Positions 17,389 through 25,132 of a stretch of 64,000 nt of DNA are shown here, in pieces (the first letter of the stretch is position 1; every line of letters begins with the position of its first letter). The DNA is taken from contig NZ_JBOITN010000032.1 of assembly GCF_050717545.1 (NCBI RefSeq), forward strand, positions 82,360-146,359, written 5' to 3'. The notes beneath the pieces were generated by a model. It was not told the DNA's origin. It saw only the letters and a list, made by a program, of their open reading frames with translations, and searched no databases. Source of the DNA: Clostridium_AD sp050717545. GTDB taxonomy: Bacteria; Bacillota; Clostridia; Clostridiales; Clostridiaceae. The translations under genes and the position numbers were made by a program.

Positions 17389-17760
17389 TTAAAATTCACT
17401 ATAAATTTCACTAAGTATTTCAATTAACTGTTCTCTATCCACTCCTACATAGTGAGCCTCAATTATTATTTTTTTCATATGATCCTTAATTTCTCTCATC
17501 TTTTCTTCATCCATGATGGGTTTAAAATTTTCAACTACAAATGTACCTTTACCCCTTATAACCTCAATTACCTTCATTCGCTCTAGCTCGTTATATGCCT
17601 TGCTTATAGTATTGGGATTGATTGTTATAAGCGAGGCGAGTTCTCTTACTGATGGCAGTTTATCCCCCGGCTTTAAAATTCCTTTTATTATATTTTCTTT
17701 TATTTTTTCAATAATCTGTTCATAGATAGGTTTACTACTTCTGCTATCAATATTTATCAA
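17389..17760 (-). CDS. YtrA-type GntR repressor
   Basis: About 123 residues: a winged helix (I-Y-E-Q-I-I-E-K-I-K, then L-P-S-V-R-E-L-A and N-P-N-T-I-S-K-A-Y) with only a short helical tail, the YtrA layout. I start it at TTG 17760 because AAGGTGA lies 5-6 bases upstream; six more in-frame codons are possible. It heads the operon with the ABC genes and almost certainly represses it through the palindrome just upstream. Confidence 0.85.
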   Translation of the reverse strand: MINIDSRSSKPIYEQIIEKIKENIIKGILKPGDKLPSVRELASLITINPNTISKAYNELERMKVIEVIRGKGTFVVENFKPIMDEEKMREIKDHMKKIIIEAHYVGVDREQLIEILSEIYSEF

Positions 17761-17807
17761 GGCTTCACCTTCTCTCAAATAATAAGGTTTATCTATTTAT
17801 TTTTCAG

Positions 17808-17880
17808 TACTACGTGTACTACATAACATAGTACACGTAGTGCGTAATATAAATATAATACTTTACACTTATATTGTCAA
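17808..17880 (-). promoter_or_regulatory. Promoter and operator of the YtrA-ABC operon
   Basis: On the minus strand TTGACA (17880-17875), a 17-base spacer and TATATT (17857-17852) form a strong promoter. Immediately downstream lies TACTACGTGTACTA (17808-17821) facing TAGTACACGTAGTG (17829-17842), matching 13 of 14 positions as an inverted repeat over a seven-base centre. Placement over the transcription start fits direct repression by the operon's GntR protein. Confidence 0.75.
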
Positions 17881-18154
17881 GATACTATTTTAAAAAAAAG
17901 CTATATTTGAAATAATCTGGCCGTAGGGATTAATTGGATGAAGTTATAGATGTATGGAAATAGCCTTCACAAATCGAAGGTTTTGTTGCAAATTTGCACA
18001 ATCCACCTCTTTTGATGATTTACTATGCTTTATAAAAATTATATTATTGTTATAGACACTCCAACACAAAAGTTTTCTATACTAAATAAAAAACTTAATA
18101 CTGGATTTTCTATAAGTAGACGAAATTTTTAAATTAAAAGGAGATAGATTAATT
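17881..18154. other. Upstream region of the first oleate hydratase gene
   Basis: 274 AT-rich bases in which I see no gene and no clear operator. Together with the YtrA promoter it separates divergent units. The oleate hydratase ribosome site AAAGGAGATAG closes the region. Confidence 0.5.
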
Positions 18155-19858
18155 GTGATAAATTATGAAAGAATTAAAACATTAAAACCCGAAGGAATTG
18201 AAAATAAAAAAGCATATCTAATTGGTGGAGGTATCGCTTCACTTGCGGCTGCTGAATACCTAATTTACGATGGTCATATGGACGGTAAAAATATTACTAT
18301 TTTAGAACAAAAAAATATTTTAGGTGGTTCTATGGACGGCGCTGGAAACGCTAAAGATGGATATGTTGCACTTGGTGGAAGAGAAATGGAAGAGCATTAT
18401 GAATGTATGTGGGATTTATTTGGGAAAGTACCCTCATTAGAAGAACCTGGACGAACTGTTTTAGATGAATTTAGAGAATTAAATAATGCTGATCCTAACT
18501 ACTCTAATTGTCGTGCTATTGCCAACCGCGGAGAAAAACTTGATTTTTCAACTCTTGGACTAGCACAAAATCATGTTAAACAACTTACTAAATTATTTCT
18601 TGCAACTGAAGATTCTTTAGGAGCAGTTACTGTTGAACAATTTTTCGATGCTTCATTCTTAGAAACGGATTTTTGGTTATATTGGAGAAGTATGTTTGCA
18701 TTTGAAAATTGGCACGCTCTTATTGAAATGAAACGTTATATGCATCGTTTTATACATCTAATGCCAGGAATGAATAAAATGAAAGGGTTAGTTTTCACTA
18801 AATATAATCAATACGATTCAATGATTCTTCCACTAAAAAAATTATTAGAGTCACACGGAGTAGTATTTGACTTAAATACAAAAGTAACTGATTTAGATAT
18901 AGATATAACTACAGATAAAAAAACAGTTACAGGAATTCATTTAACTCGCAATGGGAAAAAAGAAGAACTTATTAAAACTACAGAAAATGATTTAGTATTC
19001 TTTACTAATGGATCCATGACTGAAAATGCTACACTTGGAAATATGGATAAAGCACCTATATTAGACAGAAGTGAAGGTGCATGCTGGAGTTTATGGAAAA
19101 AAATATCTCAAAAAGATGCTTCATTCGGAAAACCAGAAGTATTCTGTAGTGATATTGATAAAACTACATGGGAATCATATACAATAACTGCTAAAGGTCC
19201 TAAAATGAAAAAACTTATGGAGAAATTTGCTGAAAGAGAGTTCACTCCACATCAAACTGCAACAGGTGGAATAATAACAATTAAAGACTCAAACTGGTTA
19301 TTAAGTGTTACTGTTAATAGACAACCTCAATTTACTAATCAACCTGATGATGTTATAGTTGTGTGGGCATATGCATTATTCCCTAACAATGAAGGTGATT
19401 TCATTAAAAAGAAAATGAGCGAATGTACCGGAAGCGAATTATTACAAGAGCTTTTATATCATTTAGGAATTGATAAAAAAGATATGGATGAATACATTGA
19501 TACATGTATTGTAATTCCTTCTATCATGCCTTATGTTACAAGTCAATTTATGCCTCGCGTTAAAGGAGATAGACCACAAGTTGTACCTGCTGGTAGTACA
19601 AACCTTGCATTTTTAGGTCAATTTGCAGAAGTTAAAGATGATTGTGTATTTACTGTTGAATATTCAGTTCGTTCTGCTATTATGGCTGTATATACTTTAC
19701 TTGGACTTGAAAAAAATCCACCTGAAATATATCCTAGCCAATACGATGTACGTGTTGTTACTAAAGCGGCTAAAGCACTATATAGCGGAAGACCATTACC
19801 TGCCGAGGCAATTATCAAAAAATTATTAAGCAATACCAGTTTAGAAGGTTTAATTTAA
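18155..19858 (+). CDS. Oleate hydratase (myosin-cross-reactive antigen family), copy 1
   Basis: 567 residues starting at GTG after AAAGGAGATAG. Oleate hydratases are FAD-dependent enzymes that add water to the cis-9 double bond of oleate to give 10-hydroxystearate, often a detoxification of host or food fatty acids. The FAD fold G-G-G-I-A-S-L-A-A-A is at residues 24-33 and N-I-L-G-G-S-M-D-G at 54-62. The active-site motif, usually R-G-G-R-E-M, here reads L73-G-G-R76-E77-M: the water-activating Glu is kept, but the first Arg, which helps bind the fatty acid carboxylate, is Leu. The Y-N-Q-Y-D-S segment with the catalytic Tyr is kept. A convergent TetR gene follows. Confidence 0.93.
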   Translation: MINYERIKTLKPEGIENKKAYLIGGGIASLAAAEYLIYDGHMDGKNITILEQKNILGGSMDGAGNAKDGYVALGGREMEEHYECMWDLFGKVPSLEEPGRTVLDEFRELNNADPNYSNCRAIANRGEKLDFSTLGLAQNHVKQLTKLFLATEDSLGAVTVEQFFDASFLETDFWLYWRSMFAFENWHALIEMKRYMHRFIHLMPGMNKMKGLVFTKYNQYDSMILPLKKLLESHGVVFDLNTKVTDLDIDITTDKKTVTGIHLTRNGKKEELIKTTENDLVFFTNGSMTENATLGNMDKAPILDRSEGACWSLWKKISQKDASFGKPEVFCSDIDKTTWESYTITAKGPKMKKLMEKFAEREFTPHQTATGGIITIKDSNWLLSVTVNRQPQFTNQPDDVIVVWAYALFPNNEGDFIKKKMSECTGSELLQELLYHLGIDKKDMDEYIDTCIVIPSIMPYVTSQFMPRVKGDRPQVVPAGSTNLAFLGQFAEVKDDCVFTVEYSVRSAIMAVYTLLGLEKNPPEIYPSQYDVRVVTKAAKALYSGRPLPAEAIIKKLLSNTSLEGLI

Positions 19859-19881
19859 GCTTATTCTAAATATAAAGAATA

Positions 19882-19926
19882 AAAAGCTATGAAATATGAG
19901 TTTATACACTTAATTTCATAGCTTTT
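19882..19926. terminator. Bidirectional terminator, oleate hydratase and TetR genes
   Basis: AAAAGCTATGAAAT pairs perfectly with ATTTCATAGCTTTT over a 17-base loop, with A/T tracts on both sides. It lies between the two converging genes. Confidence 0.8.
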
Positions 19927-19956
19927 ATATATATAATACTATTAAGGTATTTTAAA

Positions 19957-20499
19957 TTATAATAACGCTTTATGAGTATCCCCACTTATTATTTTATTAA
20001 GATTATCAATAATTTGCTCTGGATTTTCTATCATATTTTTTCTTATCCATTCAAGTAATAAACCAACAAGAGCAACCTTATAAAAATTTACTACAAATTC
20101 CTTTTCTTTTTCAGCCACCTCTGTACCTACGGTAATTTCATCTACAACATTTAAAACTAGGTTGTACACTGCACTGTATAAGTGAGTTTCTAATTGTTCA
20201 CGACCAATTGAGTTATATGTATTTAACACCATTTTTCGGTTTTCACTCAAATAATAGAATATTCTCAAAAATCCCTCTTGCCATGACTTATAGGTTGTAT
20301 TTTCTTCCATTACATTTCCAACTTCATTTTTAAAAATCCACTCTAAAAGTGCATAAATATCTTGAAAGTGATAATAAAATGTACGACGATTTAAATTACA
20401 CACTTTAACAATATTATTAACTGTAATTTTAGCTAAAGGAGTAGTATTCATTAATTTTTTTAATGATTCTGCTAAAGCTTGTTTCGTGATATCTGACAT
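19957..20499 (-). CDS. TetR/AcrR-family regulator
   Basis: About 180 residues. The N-terminal helix-turn-helix is A-K-I-T-V-N-N-I-V-K-V-C-N-L-N-R-R-T-F-Y-Y-H-F near residues 21-43, the usual T-F-Y-Y-H-F ending included; the C-terminal ligand domain resembles the DhaS-type TetR subgroup. I start it at ATG 20499 because AGAGGAG lies 9 bases upstream; an extension of 21 codons has no ribosome site. It converges on the oleate hydratase gene and may sense fatty acids, but this is only positional inference. Confidence 0.85.
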   Translation of the reverse strand: MSDITKQALAESLKKLMNTTPLAKITVNNIVKVCNLNRRTFYYHFQDIYALLEWIFKNEVGNVMEENTTYKSWQEGFLRIFYYLSENRKMVLNTYNSIGREQLETHLYSAVYNLVLNVVDEITVGTEVAEKEKEFVVNFYKVALVGLLLEWIRKNMIENPEQIIDNLNKIISGDTHKALL

Positions 20500-20596
20500 A
20501 CTTTTTATCTCCTCTTTTGTGAAATATATATATATTATATTTCGAATATAATATTTAGTCAATTTATAGTGTATTAGAAATTGAAAACTTCAAGTT

Positions 20597-20654
20597 TTTA
20601 AAAAAAGAAAAAAGAAAAGGATTGCAGGGTTTTGTGCCTTAATCCTTTTCTTTT
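20597..20654 (-). terminator. Terminator of the 53-residue gene
   Basis: AAAAGAAAAGGATT (20610-20623) pairs with AATCCTTTTCTTTT (20641-20654); on the minus strand it runs into a long U-rich tail. It lies 40 bases after the small gene's stop. Confidence 0.75.
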
Positions 20655-20693
20655 TATTTACAGGTGTCTGTATGACTGAATATTTAGTATCCC

Positions 20694-20855
20694 TTATTTG
20701 GCGCTTAAAGCTTTTTTAAGAGCTTTAATTTCATCTTGGTGTATTTGCTTGCTTTTGCTATCTCTTTTTTTATCGTCTATAGGTAATAGGCTCTGTAGTG
20801 ATTTAATTTGTCGTTTTATTTCATCTTTATCTTTTGGAATTTCAAATTTTGGCAT
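20694..20855 (-). CDS. Small lysine-rich protein of unknown function (53 aa)
   Basis: A 53-codon frame beginning M-P-K-F-E-I-P-K-D-K-D-E-I-K-R-Q-I and ending K-A-L-S-A-K. The evidence that it is real is a near-perfect AAGGAGGT ribosome site 7 bases before the ATG and a dedicated terminator downstream. It is highly charged, predicted to be mostly helical, and has no signal peptide or membrane segment. I do not recognise the family. Confidence 0.7.
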   Translation of the reverse strand: MPKFEIPKDKDEIKRQIKSLQSLLPIDDKKRDSKSKQIHQDEIKALKKALSAK

Positions 20856-21029
20856 TTATTTGACCTCCTTAAAATAATCTTTTATATATCTATTCTACAT
20901 CTGAGAGTTATTTCCTTCTAAATAGTTGCTTTTTATTAGATAAATATAATAAATAATTACATAAGAAAGTTTGATAAAAAATCATTAAGCTATTAAATAA
21001 AAGTAAAAAGGCAGCTGTAAAGAACACTG

Positions 21030-21080
21030 ATACCTATAGACTAGACACTAGAAAGAGTGTTTAAGCTATAGGTATTTTTT
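21030..21080 (+). terminator. Plus-strand hairpin with U-tract, no plus-strand gene upstream
   Basis: ATACCTATAG (21030-21039) pairs with CTATAGGTAT (21066-21075), with an inner ACACT/AGTGT stem, followed by five T. No plus-strand gene lies within 1 kb upstream, so it may end a small RNA or block read-through into mntH. A minus-strand role for mntH is less likely because that side lacks a U-tract. Confidence 0.5.
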
Positions 21081-21120
21081 GTATGATTTATATGAAGATA
21101 GAGACTGGCTAGGAGAGCTC

Positions 21121-22416
21121 TTATACCCTGCCACTGAAAGTCAGGTAAACAAGAACTGCATTTAAAGCTAAAATAACACTTGTTATAACCCACCCAGCAA
21201 TTTTAGTTGAACGTTTGTTTACTAAACTGCCCATTAAGTCTTTGCGACTAGTGATCAGCATCATAGGCACAATGGCGAATGGGAGAGCAAAGCTCAAAGC
21301 AACTTGACTCATTATTAGAGCATACATGGGATTAACACCTAAAGCTATGATAATTAAGGCCGGGGCCATAGTAATTAATCTTCGTAACTTGATGGGGAGG
21401 CTAAGACCAATGAAACCTTCCATAATAGTTTGCCCAGCCATAGTACCCACTGCTGAGGATGACAACCCTGATGCTAGCAATGCTATCCCAAAAGCTCCAC
21501 TGGAAAGCGTTCCAAGAAGAGGTTCTAATGATCTTTGTGCTTGTTCAATTGTCTCTACAACTATACCGTTTCTATAAAATACTGCTGCAGCAACAATAAC
21601 CATAGCAGCATTTACAACAAATGCTATATTCATCGCAATAGTAATATCAATATTCGCCATACGTAAATGTTTGCGTTTTTGTTCGTCAGTATCATCACTT
21701 TTACTTCTGGCCTGAACTAATTGCGAGTGTAGATATATTACGTGAGGCATTACGGTTGCCCCTAGCATTCCAACGGCTATTAAAACAGCTTGGCTATTGG
21801 GAAGTGACGGAATTAACGTGTGGATACCTACTTGTACCCAGTCTGGCTTAGCTAAAACCAATTCAATCGTATAAGCAACGGTTATGACCGCCACTAATAT
21901 ACCAATAATCCACTCAACAACTCTTTGACCATATTTCTCCATACAGACGATTAGGTAAGTAAGTGCTGCTATTATGAGCCCAGCATAAATCATAGGGATT
22001 CCAAATAGCAAATATAATCCTAATGTTCCACCAAGAAACTCTGCTAAATCTGTGGCCATAGCAGCGAGTTCCGCTTCAATCCAAAAGAACCAATTAGTCT
22101 TGCGCGAAAATACTTTCGAACACATTTGCGGTAAATTGTGACCCGTTGCAATTCCTAATTTTGCAGACATACTTTGTAAAAAAAGTCCCATTAGGTTACT
22201 CCAAAGAATTACCCAAATCAGGCTGTAATTAAAGACTGAGCCACCACTAATATTTGTTGCAAAGTTGCCTGGATCAATGTAGGCAACACTTACTATAAAC
22301 GCAGGCCCTAAAAACTTCAGTACTTCTTTAAACTTAACTAAAGTTTTCTTGCCATTATATACACCTTGTTTTTTATCATTTAAACTTATATCCACTAAGT
22401 TCTTATCACTTTCCAT
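21121..22416 (-). CDS. mntH: Nramp-family manganese transporter MntH
   Basis: About 431 residues with roughly eleven membrane helices. The Nramp metal-site motifs are intact: D-P-G-N in helix 1 (Y-I-D-P-G-N-F-A) and the helix-6 A-T-V-M-P-H with the metal-binding Met. It imports Mn(II), possibly Fe(II), with protons. I chose ATG 22416 because AAAGGTGA lies upstream; three in-frame codons before it are less likely. It is divergent from a DtxR/MntR-type regulator with a palindrome between them. Confidence 0.93.
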   Translation of the reverse strand: MESDKNLVDISLNDKKQGVYNGKKTLVKFKEVLKFLGPAFIVSVAYIDPGNFATNISGGSVFNYSLIWVILWSNLMGLFLQSMSAKLGIATGHNLPQMCSKVFSRKTNWFFWIEAELAAMATDLAEFLGGTLGLYLLFGIPMIYAGLIIAALTYLIVCMEKYGQRVVEWIIGILVAVITVAYTIELVLAKPDWVQVGIHTLIPSLPNSQAVLIAVGMLGATVMPHVIYLHSQLVQARSKSDDTDEQKRKHLRMANIDITIAMNIAFVVNAAMVIVAAAVFYRNGIVVETIEQAQRSLEPLLGTLSSGAFGIALLASGLSSSAVGTMAGQTIMEGFIGLSLPIKLRRLITMAPALIIIALGVNPMYALIMSQVALSFALPFAIVPMMLITSRKDLMGSLVNKRSTKIAGWVITSVILALNAVLVYLTFSGRV

Positions 22417-22445
22417 AAAATACATCACCTTTCATAACTAATTCC

Positions 22446-22460
22446 TTTAGTTATACTAAA
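22446..22460. promoter_or_regulatory. Candidate MntR operator between mntH and its regulator
   Basis: TTTAGTTATACTAAA is a perfect palindrome with six-base arms 30 bases upstream of mntH, in the position and style of DtxR/MntR operators. The divergent regulator gene makes it the natural candidate site. Confidence 0.5.
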
Positions 22461-22615
22461 AATAATTAATAACAGTTAACATTATTAGTCGATACTAACT
22501 TTATTTCTCTAGTATAAAATATGTAGTAATTTTTATAATGTTACATAAAAGTAATTAAATTATATTTCAAGCATATAATCTATATAATAAACTATATTTT
22601 AAAGTGGGTGAAAAT

Positions 22616-23083
22616 GTGGTAAAAAATAATTTCTATACTTTTAATGAATATATGAAAAAAGAAAATAATCTGCTTACGGCTTCCATGGAAGATTACCTTG
22701 AAATGATATATAGATTATCTTTAAATACAGGATTTACGAGAATTCATGAACTTTCTAATGCACTTAATGTCCAGCCGCCTTCTGCTACAAACATGGTACA
22801 TAAGTTAGCAGAACTGAATCTTTTAAAATATATAAAGTATGGTGTTTTAGTACTTGAAGAAGATGGAAAGATGCTTGGAGAAACATTACTTAATCGTCAT
22901 AATACTATTGAAAGTTTTTTAAGGTTACTCGATGTTTCAGAGTCTGATGTTTTAGAAGAAACCGAAAAAATTGAACATACAATAAATACTAAAACAACAA
23001 AATGTTTTCAAGATTTTGTACAATTCATTAAGGTTAATCCTCAGCTAGAATTTAAATTTAAAAATTACAGAAAAGAACTTTAG
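22616..23083 (+). CDS. DtxR/MntR-family metal-dependent regulator
   Basis: About 155 residues. The conserved S-M-E-D-Y-L-E-M-I-Y start of MntR-type proteins is followed by a winged helix (L-N-V-Q-P-P-S-A-T-N-M-V-H-K-L) and a dimerisation domain with R-H-N-T-I-E-S-F-L; no SH3 domain, as in MntR. It should repress mntH when manganese is plentiful. The start is uncertain: GTG 22616 has a GGGTGA-like site, but GTG 22604 and an ATG near 22652 are in frame. Confidence 0.85.
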   Translation: MVKNNFYTFNEYMKKENNLLTASMEDYLEMIYRLSLNTGFTRIHELSNALNVQPPSATNMVHKLAELNLLKYIKYGVLVLEEDGKMLGETLLNRHNTIESFLRLLDVSESDVLEETEKIEHTINTKTTKCFQDFVQFIKVNPQLEFKFKNYRKEL

Positions 23084-23126
23084 CCTTTTTATGTTGAATA
23101 AAATTATATTGTTACTAAGTATAAAT

Positions 23127-23162
23127 CTAAGAACCCCATGCCTAAAGGCATGGGGTTCTTAG
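23127..23162. terminator. GC-rich 17-bp hairpin between converging genes
   Basis: CTAAGAACCCCATGCCT and its complement surround a two-base loop. It lies between the regulator and the ABC-F gene and probably terminates both. The CCCCATGCCTAAAGGCATGGGG core is also the kind of hairpin seen at IS200/IS605 ends, but no transposase is nearby. Confidence 0.65.
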
Positions 23163-23187
23163 ATAGGTTAACTTCTCGTATAGTAAA

Positions 23188-24930
23188 TTATAATAACTTA
23201 ATTAACTCTTCTAACTCCTGCGATAAAACTTTAGCAAGTGTAAAATCAGTATCTTTTAATGCCATTGCTATTTTTGTTTCAACTATTTTTTTCTTTTGTT
23301 CAATTTCTAAATAATCTTTGTCAAAATGATTAGCATAAATCATCTTTCTAAATTTTCGCATACTCATTTTTCTAATTGTCTTATCTTCAATCATTAAAAC
23401 AAAATCCATACAGTTTACTATAGAATAGAAATCATGAGAAATCATTAGAATCGCACCTTTATAGTTTTCTATGGCTTTTTCCAGTGCTATTTGTGAATAT
23501 GTATCTAAATGACTTGTTGGTTCATCAAGAAGCAACATATTTGCTTTACTAGCAGAAACTTTAGCCAGTTGAAGTATATTTTTTTCTCCACCAGATAAAG
23601 ACCCTATCTTTTGATTAACGGCTTCTTCTTCCTCGAAACCATAACCAGAAATATATGCTCTAACCTCTTGATTAGTTTTAAAACCAGCATCTAAGAACTC
23701 CTCAAGTATGGTATTAGACTCGTTTAATGTTTTGCCTTGAAGTTGAGATAAATAAGCCACTTCAACATCTTCATTTATCTTAATACAATCATGATTATTT
23801 TTAAATATTTCTTGAAGTAACGTCGTTTTACCTGCACCATTTGAACCGATAATGGCTACTTTATCAGTAGATTTAATCTCAAAATTAACATTTTCTAGAA
23901 GCATATCATCAAAGCTAACACTGTAATCATTAACTTTTAAAACAATGGTTTCTACCATTTCATTATCTGTAACTAAACTGATATTGGGTTGTTTAATATC
24001 TACAAATGGCGATTTAATTCTACTTTTTTCTAATCTTTCTTGAATTTTAACTCTAGCATTTAAAGATTTTCCTTTAGAAGATTGATTATATTCAGTTGCC
24101 ATAAATCTTAGTTTATTTATTAAGGTCTCATTTCTCTCAAGTTCTTCATTATCAGTAACAGCTAGTTCTTGCATATCAATTTTCGTTTGAAGCAATGAGA
24201 AGTTATACTCAATATAGTTTCCATCAAACTCTTGGAGCTGCATATTTTCAAGGTGTATAATTTTATTAAAACAATGATTCAATAGATATCTGTTGTGCGT
24301 AATAATTAACATCGCCTCAGTGCGAGAATTAATTAAATTTTTAAGAGAATTAATGTTTTCAAAATCTAAAAACACATCTGGTTCATCCATAATCATTAAA
24401 TCTGGACTATTTATCATTTCCTTAATTACTTGAATAAGCTTAAATTCCCCACCACTAAGTTCAGATATCATTTGATCTTTATACTTGATTAAGTTTGCAA
24501 GATTTAAGTTTTTATTAATGATGTTTTCGAAATCATCTCCATTAATTGCATCAAATGCATCTAAAGCTTGTTGATACTTTTCTAGTAAAGAATCAATATC
24601 CGAAGATGTTTCCATCTCACTGCAAATAGATGTTATTTCATTTTGTAGTTTGATAAATTTTTCCCCTATATATTCGAAAACTGTAATTTCTTTTTTATTT
24701 TCTAGTTGTGAGAATTGACTTACATACCCAATTCTACAATTTGGGTCCATCTCGAGCTTTCCATCGAACATATATTTTTCTGGATCCATAATTATATCTA
24801 TCAGTGTACTTTTTCCACTGCCATTTGTTCCTATAAAAGCACAATGAGTACCCTCTTCTAATGTAAATGAAATGTTATTATATAGATTCTTTTGCGGAAA
24901 TGAGTAGGACAAGTTATCAACTTTTATCAT
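23188..24930 (-). CDS. ABC-F family ATPase (ribosome-associated / resistance type)
   Basis: 580 residues with two ATPase domains and no membrane helices. Domain 1 has Walker A G-T-N-G-S-G-K-S-T near residue 34 and signature L-S-G-G-E near 160; domain 2 has G-S-N-G-A-G-K-T-T near 360 and L-S-G-G-E near 445. The linker (residues about 240-300) carries the S-S-K-G-K-S-L-N-A-R-V-K-I region typical of ABC-F proteins, and a charged C-terminal extension follows. Members bind the ribosomal E site and either rescue translation or protect it from antibiotics. The attenuator-like leader favours an antibiotic-inducible resistance type such as Vga/Lsa/VmlR, but this is inferred. Confidence 0.88.
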   Translation of the reverse strand: MIKVDNLSYSFPQKNLYNNISFTLEEGTHCAFIGTNGSGKSTLIDIIMDPEKYMFDGKLEMDPNCRIGYVSQFSQLENKKEITVFEYIGEKFIKLQNEITSICSEMETSSDIDSLLEKYQQALDAFDAINGDDFENIINKNLNLANLIKYKDQMISELSGGEFKLIQVIKEMINSPDLMIMDEPDVFLDFENINSLKNLINSRTEAMLIITHNRYLLNHCFNKIIHLENMQLQEFDGNYIEYNFSLLQTKIDMQELAVTDNEELERNETLINKLRFMATEYNQSSKGKSLNARVKIQERLEKSRIKSPFVDIKQPNISLVTDNEMVETIVLKVNDYSVSFDDMLLENVNFEIKSTDKVAIIGSNGAGKTTLLQEIFKNNHDCIKINEDVEVAYLSQLQGKTLNESNTILEEFLDAGFKTNQEVRAYISGYGFEEEEAVNQKIGSLSGGEKNILQLAKVSASKANMLLLDEPTSHLDTYSQIALEKAIENYKGAILMISHDFYSIVNCMDFVLMIEDKTIRKMSMRKFRKMIYANHFDKDYLEIEQKKKIVETKIAMALKDTDFTLAKVLSQELEELIKLL

Positions 24931-24953
24931 AATTATTACCTCTCTTTATCACT

Positions 24954-24997
24954 AAAAAAGAGCCTATAAAAATAAGCTCTTCAATATACTCTTTTTT
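24954..24997 (-). promoter_or_regulatory. Transcription attenuator in the ABC-F leader
   Basis: On the minus strand AAGAGC, a 12-base loop and GCTCTT followed by Ts form an intrinsic terminator 24 bases before the ABC-F start. An upstream AAAAAAGAG (near 24989-24997) can pair with the terminator's CTCTTTTTT, giving a competing anti-terminator. This is the layout of ribosome-mediated attenuators of ABC-F resistance genes. Confidence 0.6.
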
Positions 24998-25132
24998 AAA
25001 TTGTAATTTTACACTTGATTTTTATATAGTAAAGACATTATACTAATTTTACAATTGATAGCATAACACTTTTTAAAGCTTCTCGTCAATACCCCTAAGG
25101 TGTTAATTTTTACCTTTTAGTTGTTTGTTTCA

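Noticed and set aside
17881..18154. Transposase remnant upstream of the oleate hydratase gene
   Set aside because: Short conceptual peptides in all frames showed no recognisable transposase motif and no inverted repeats.
23127..23162. Possible IS200/IS605 end hairpin
   Set aside because: The CCCCATGCC hairpin resembles such ends, but no tnpA or tnpB and no partner end were found; a shared terminator explains it.
25009..25038. Nine-codon leader peptide before the ABC-F gene
   Set aside because: Its ATG overlaps the best -10 element, so it would not be transcribed, and it lacks a ribosome site; mentioned only as a possibility.
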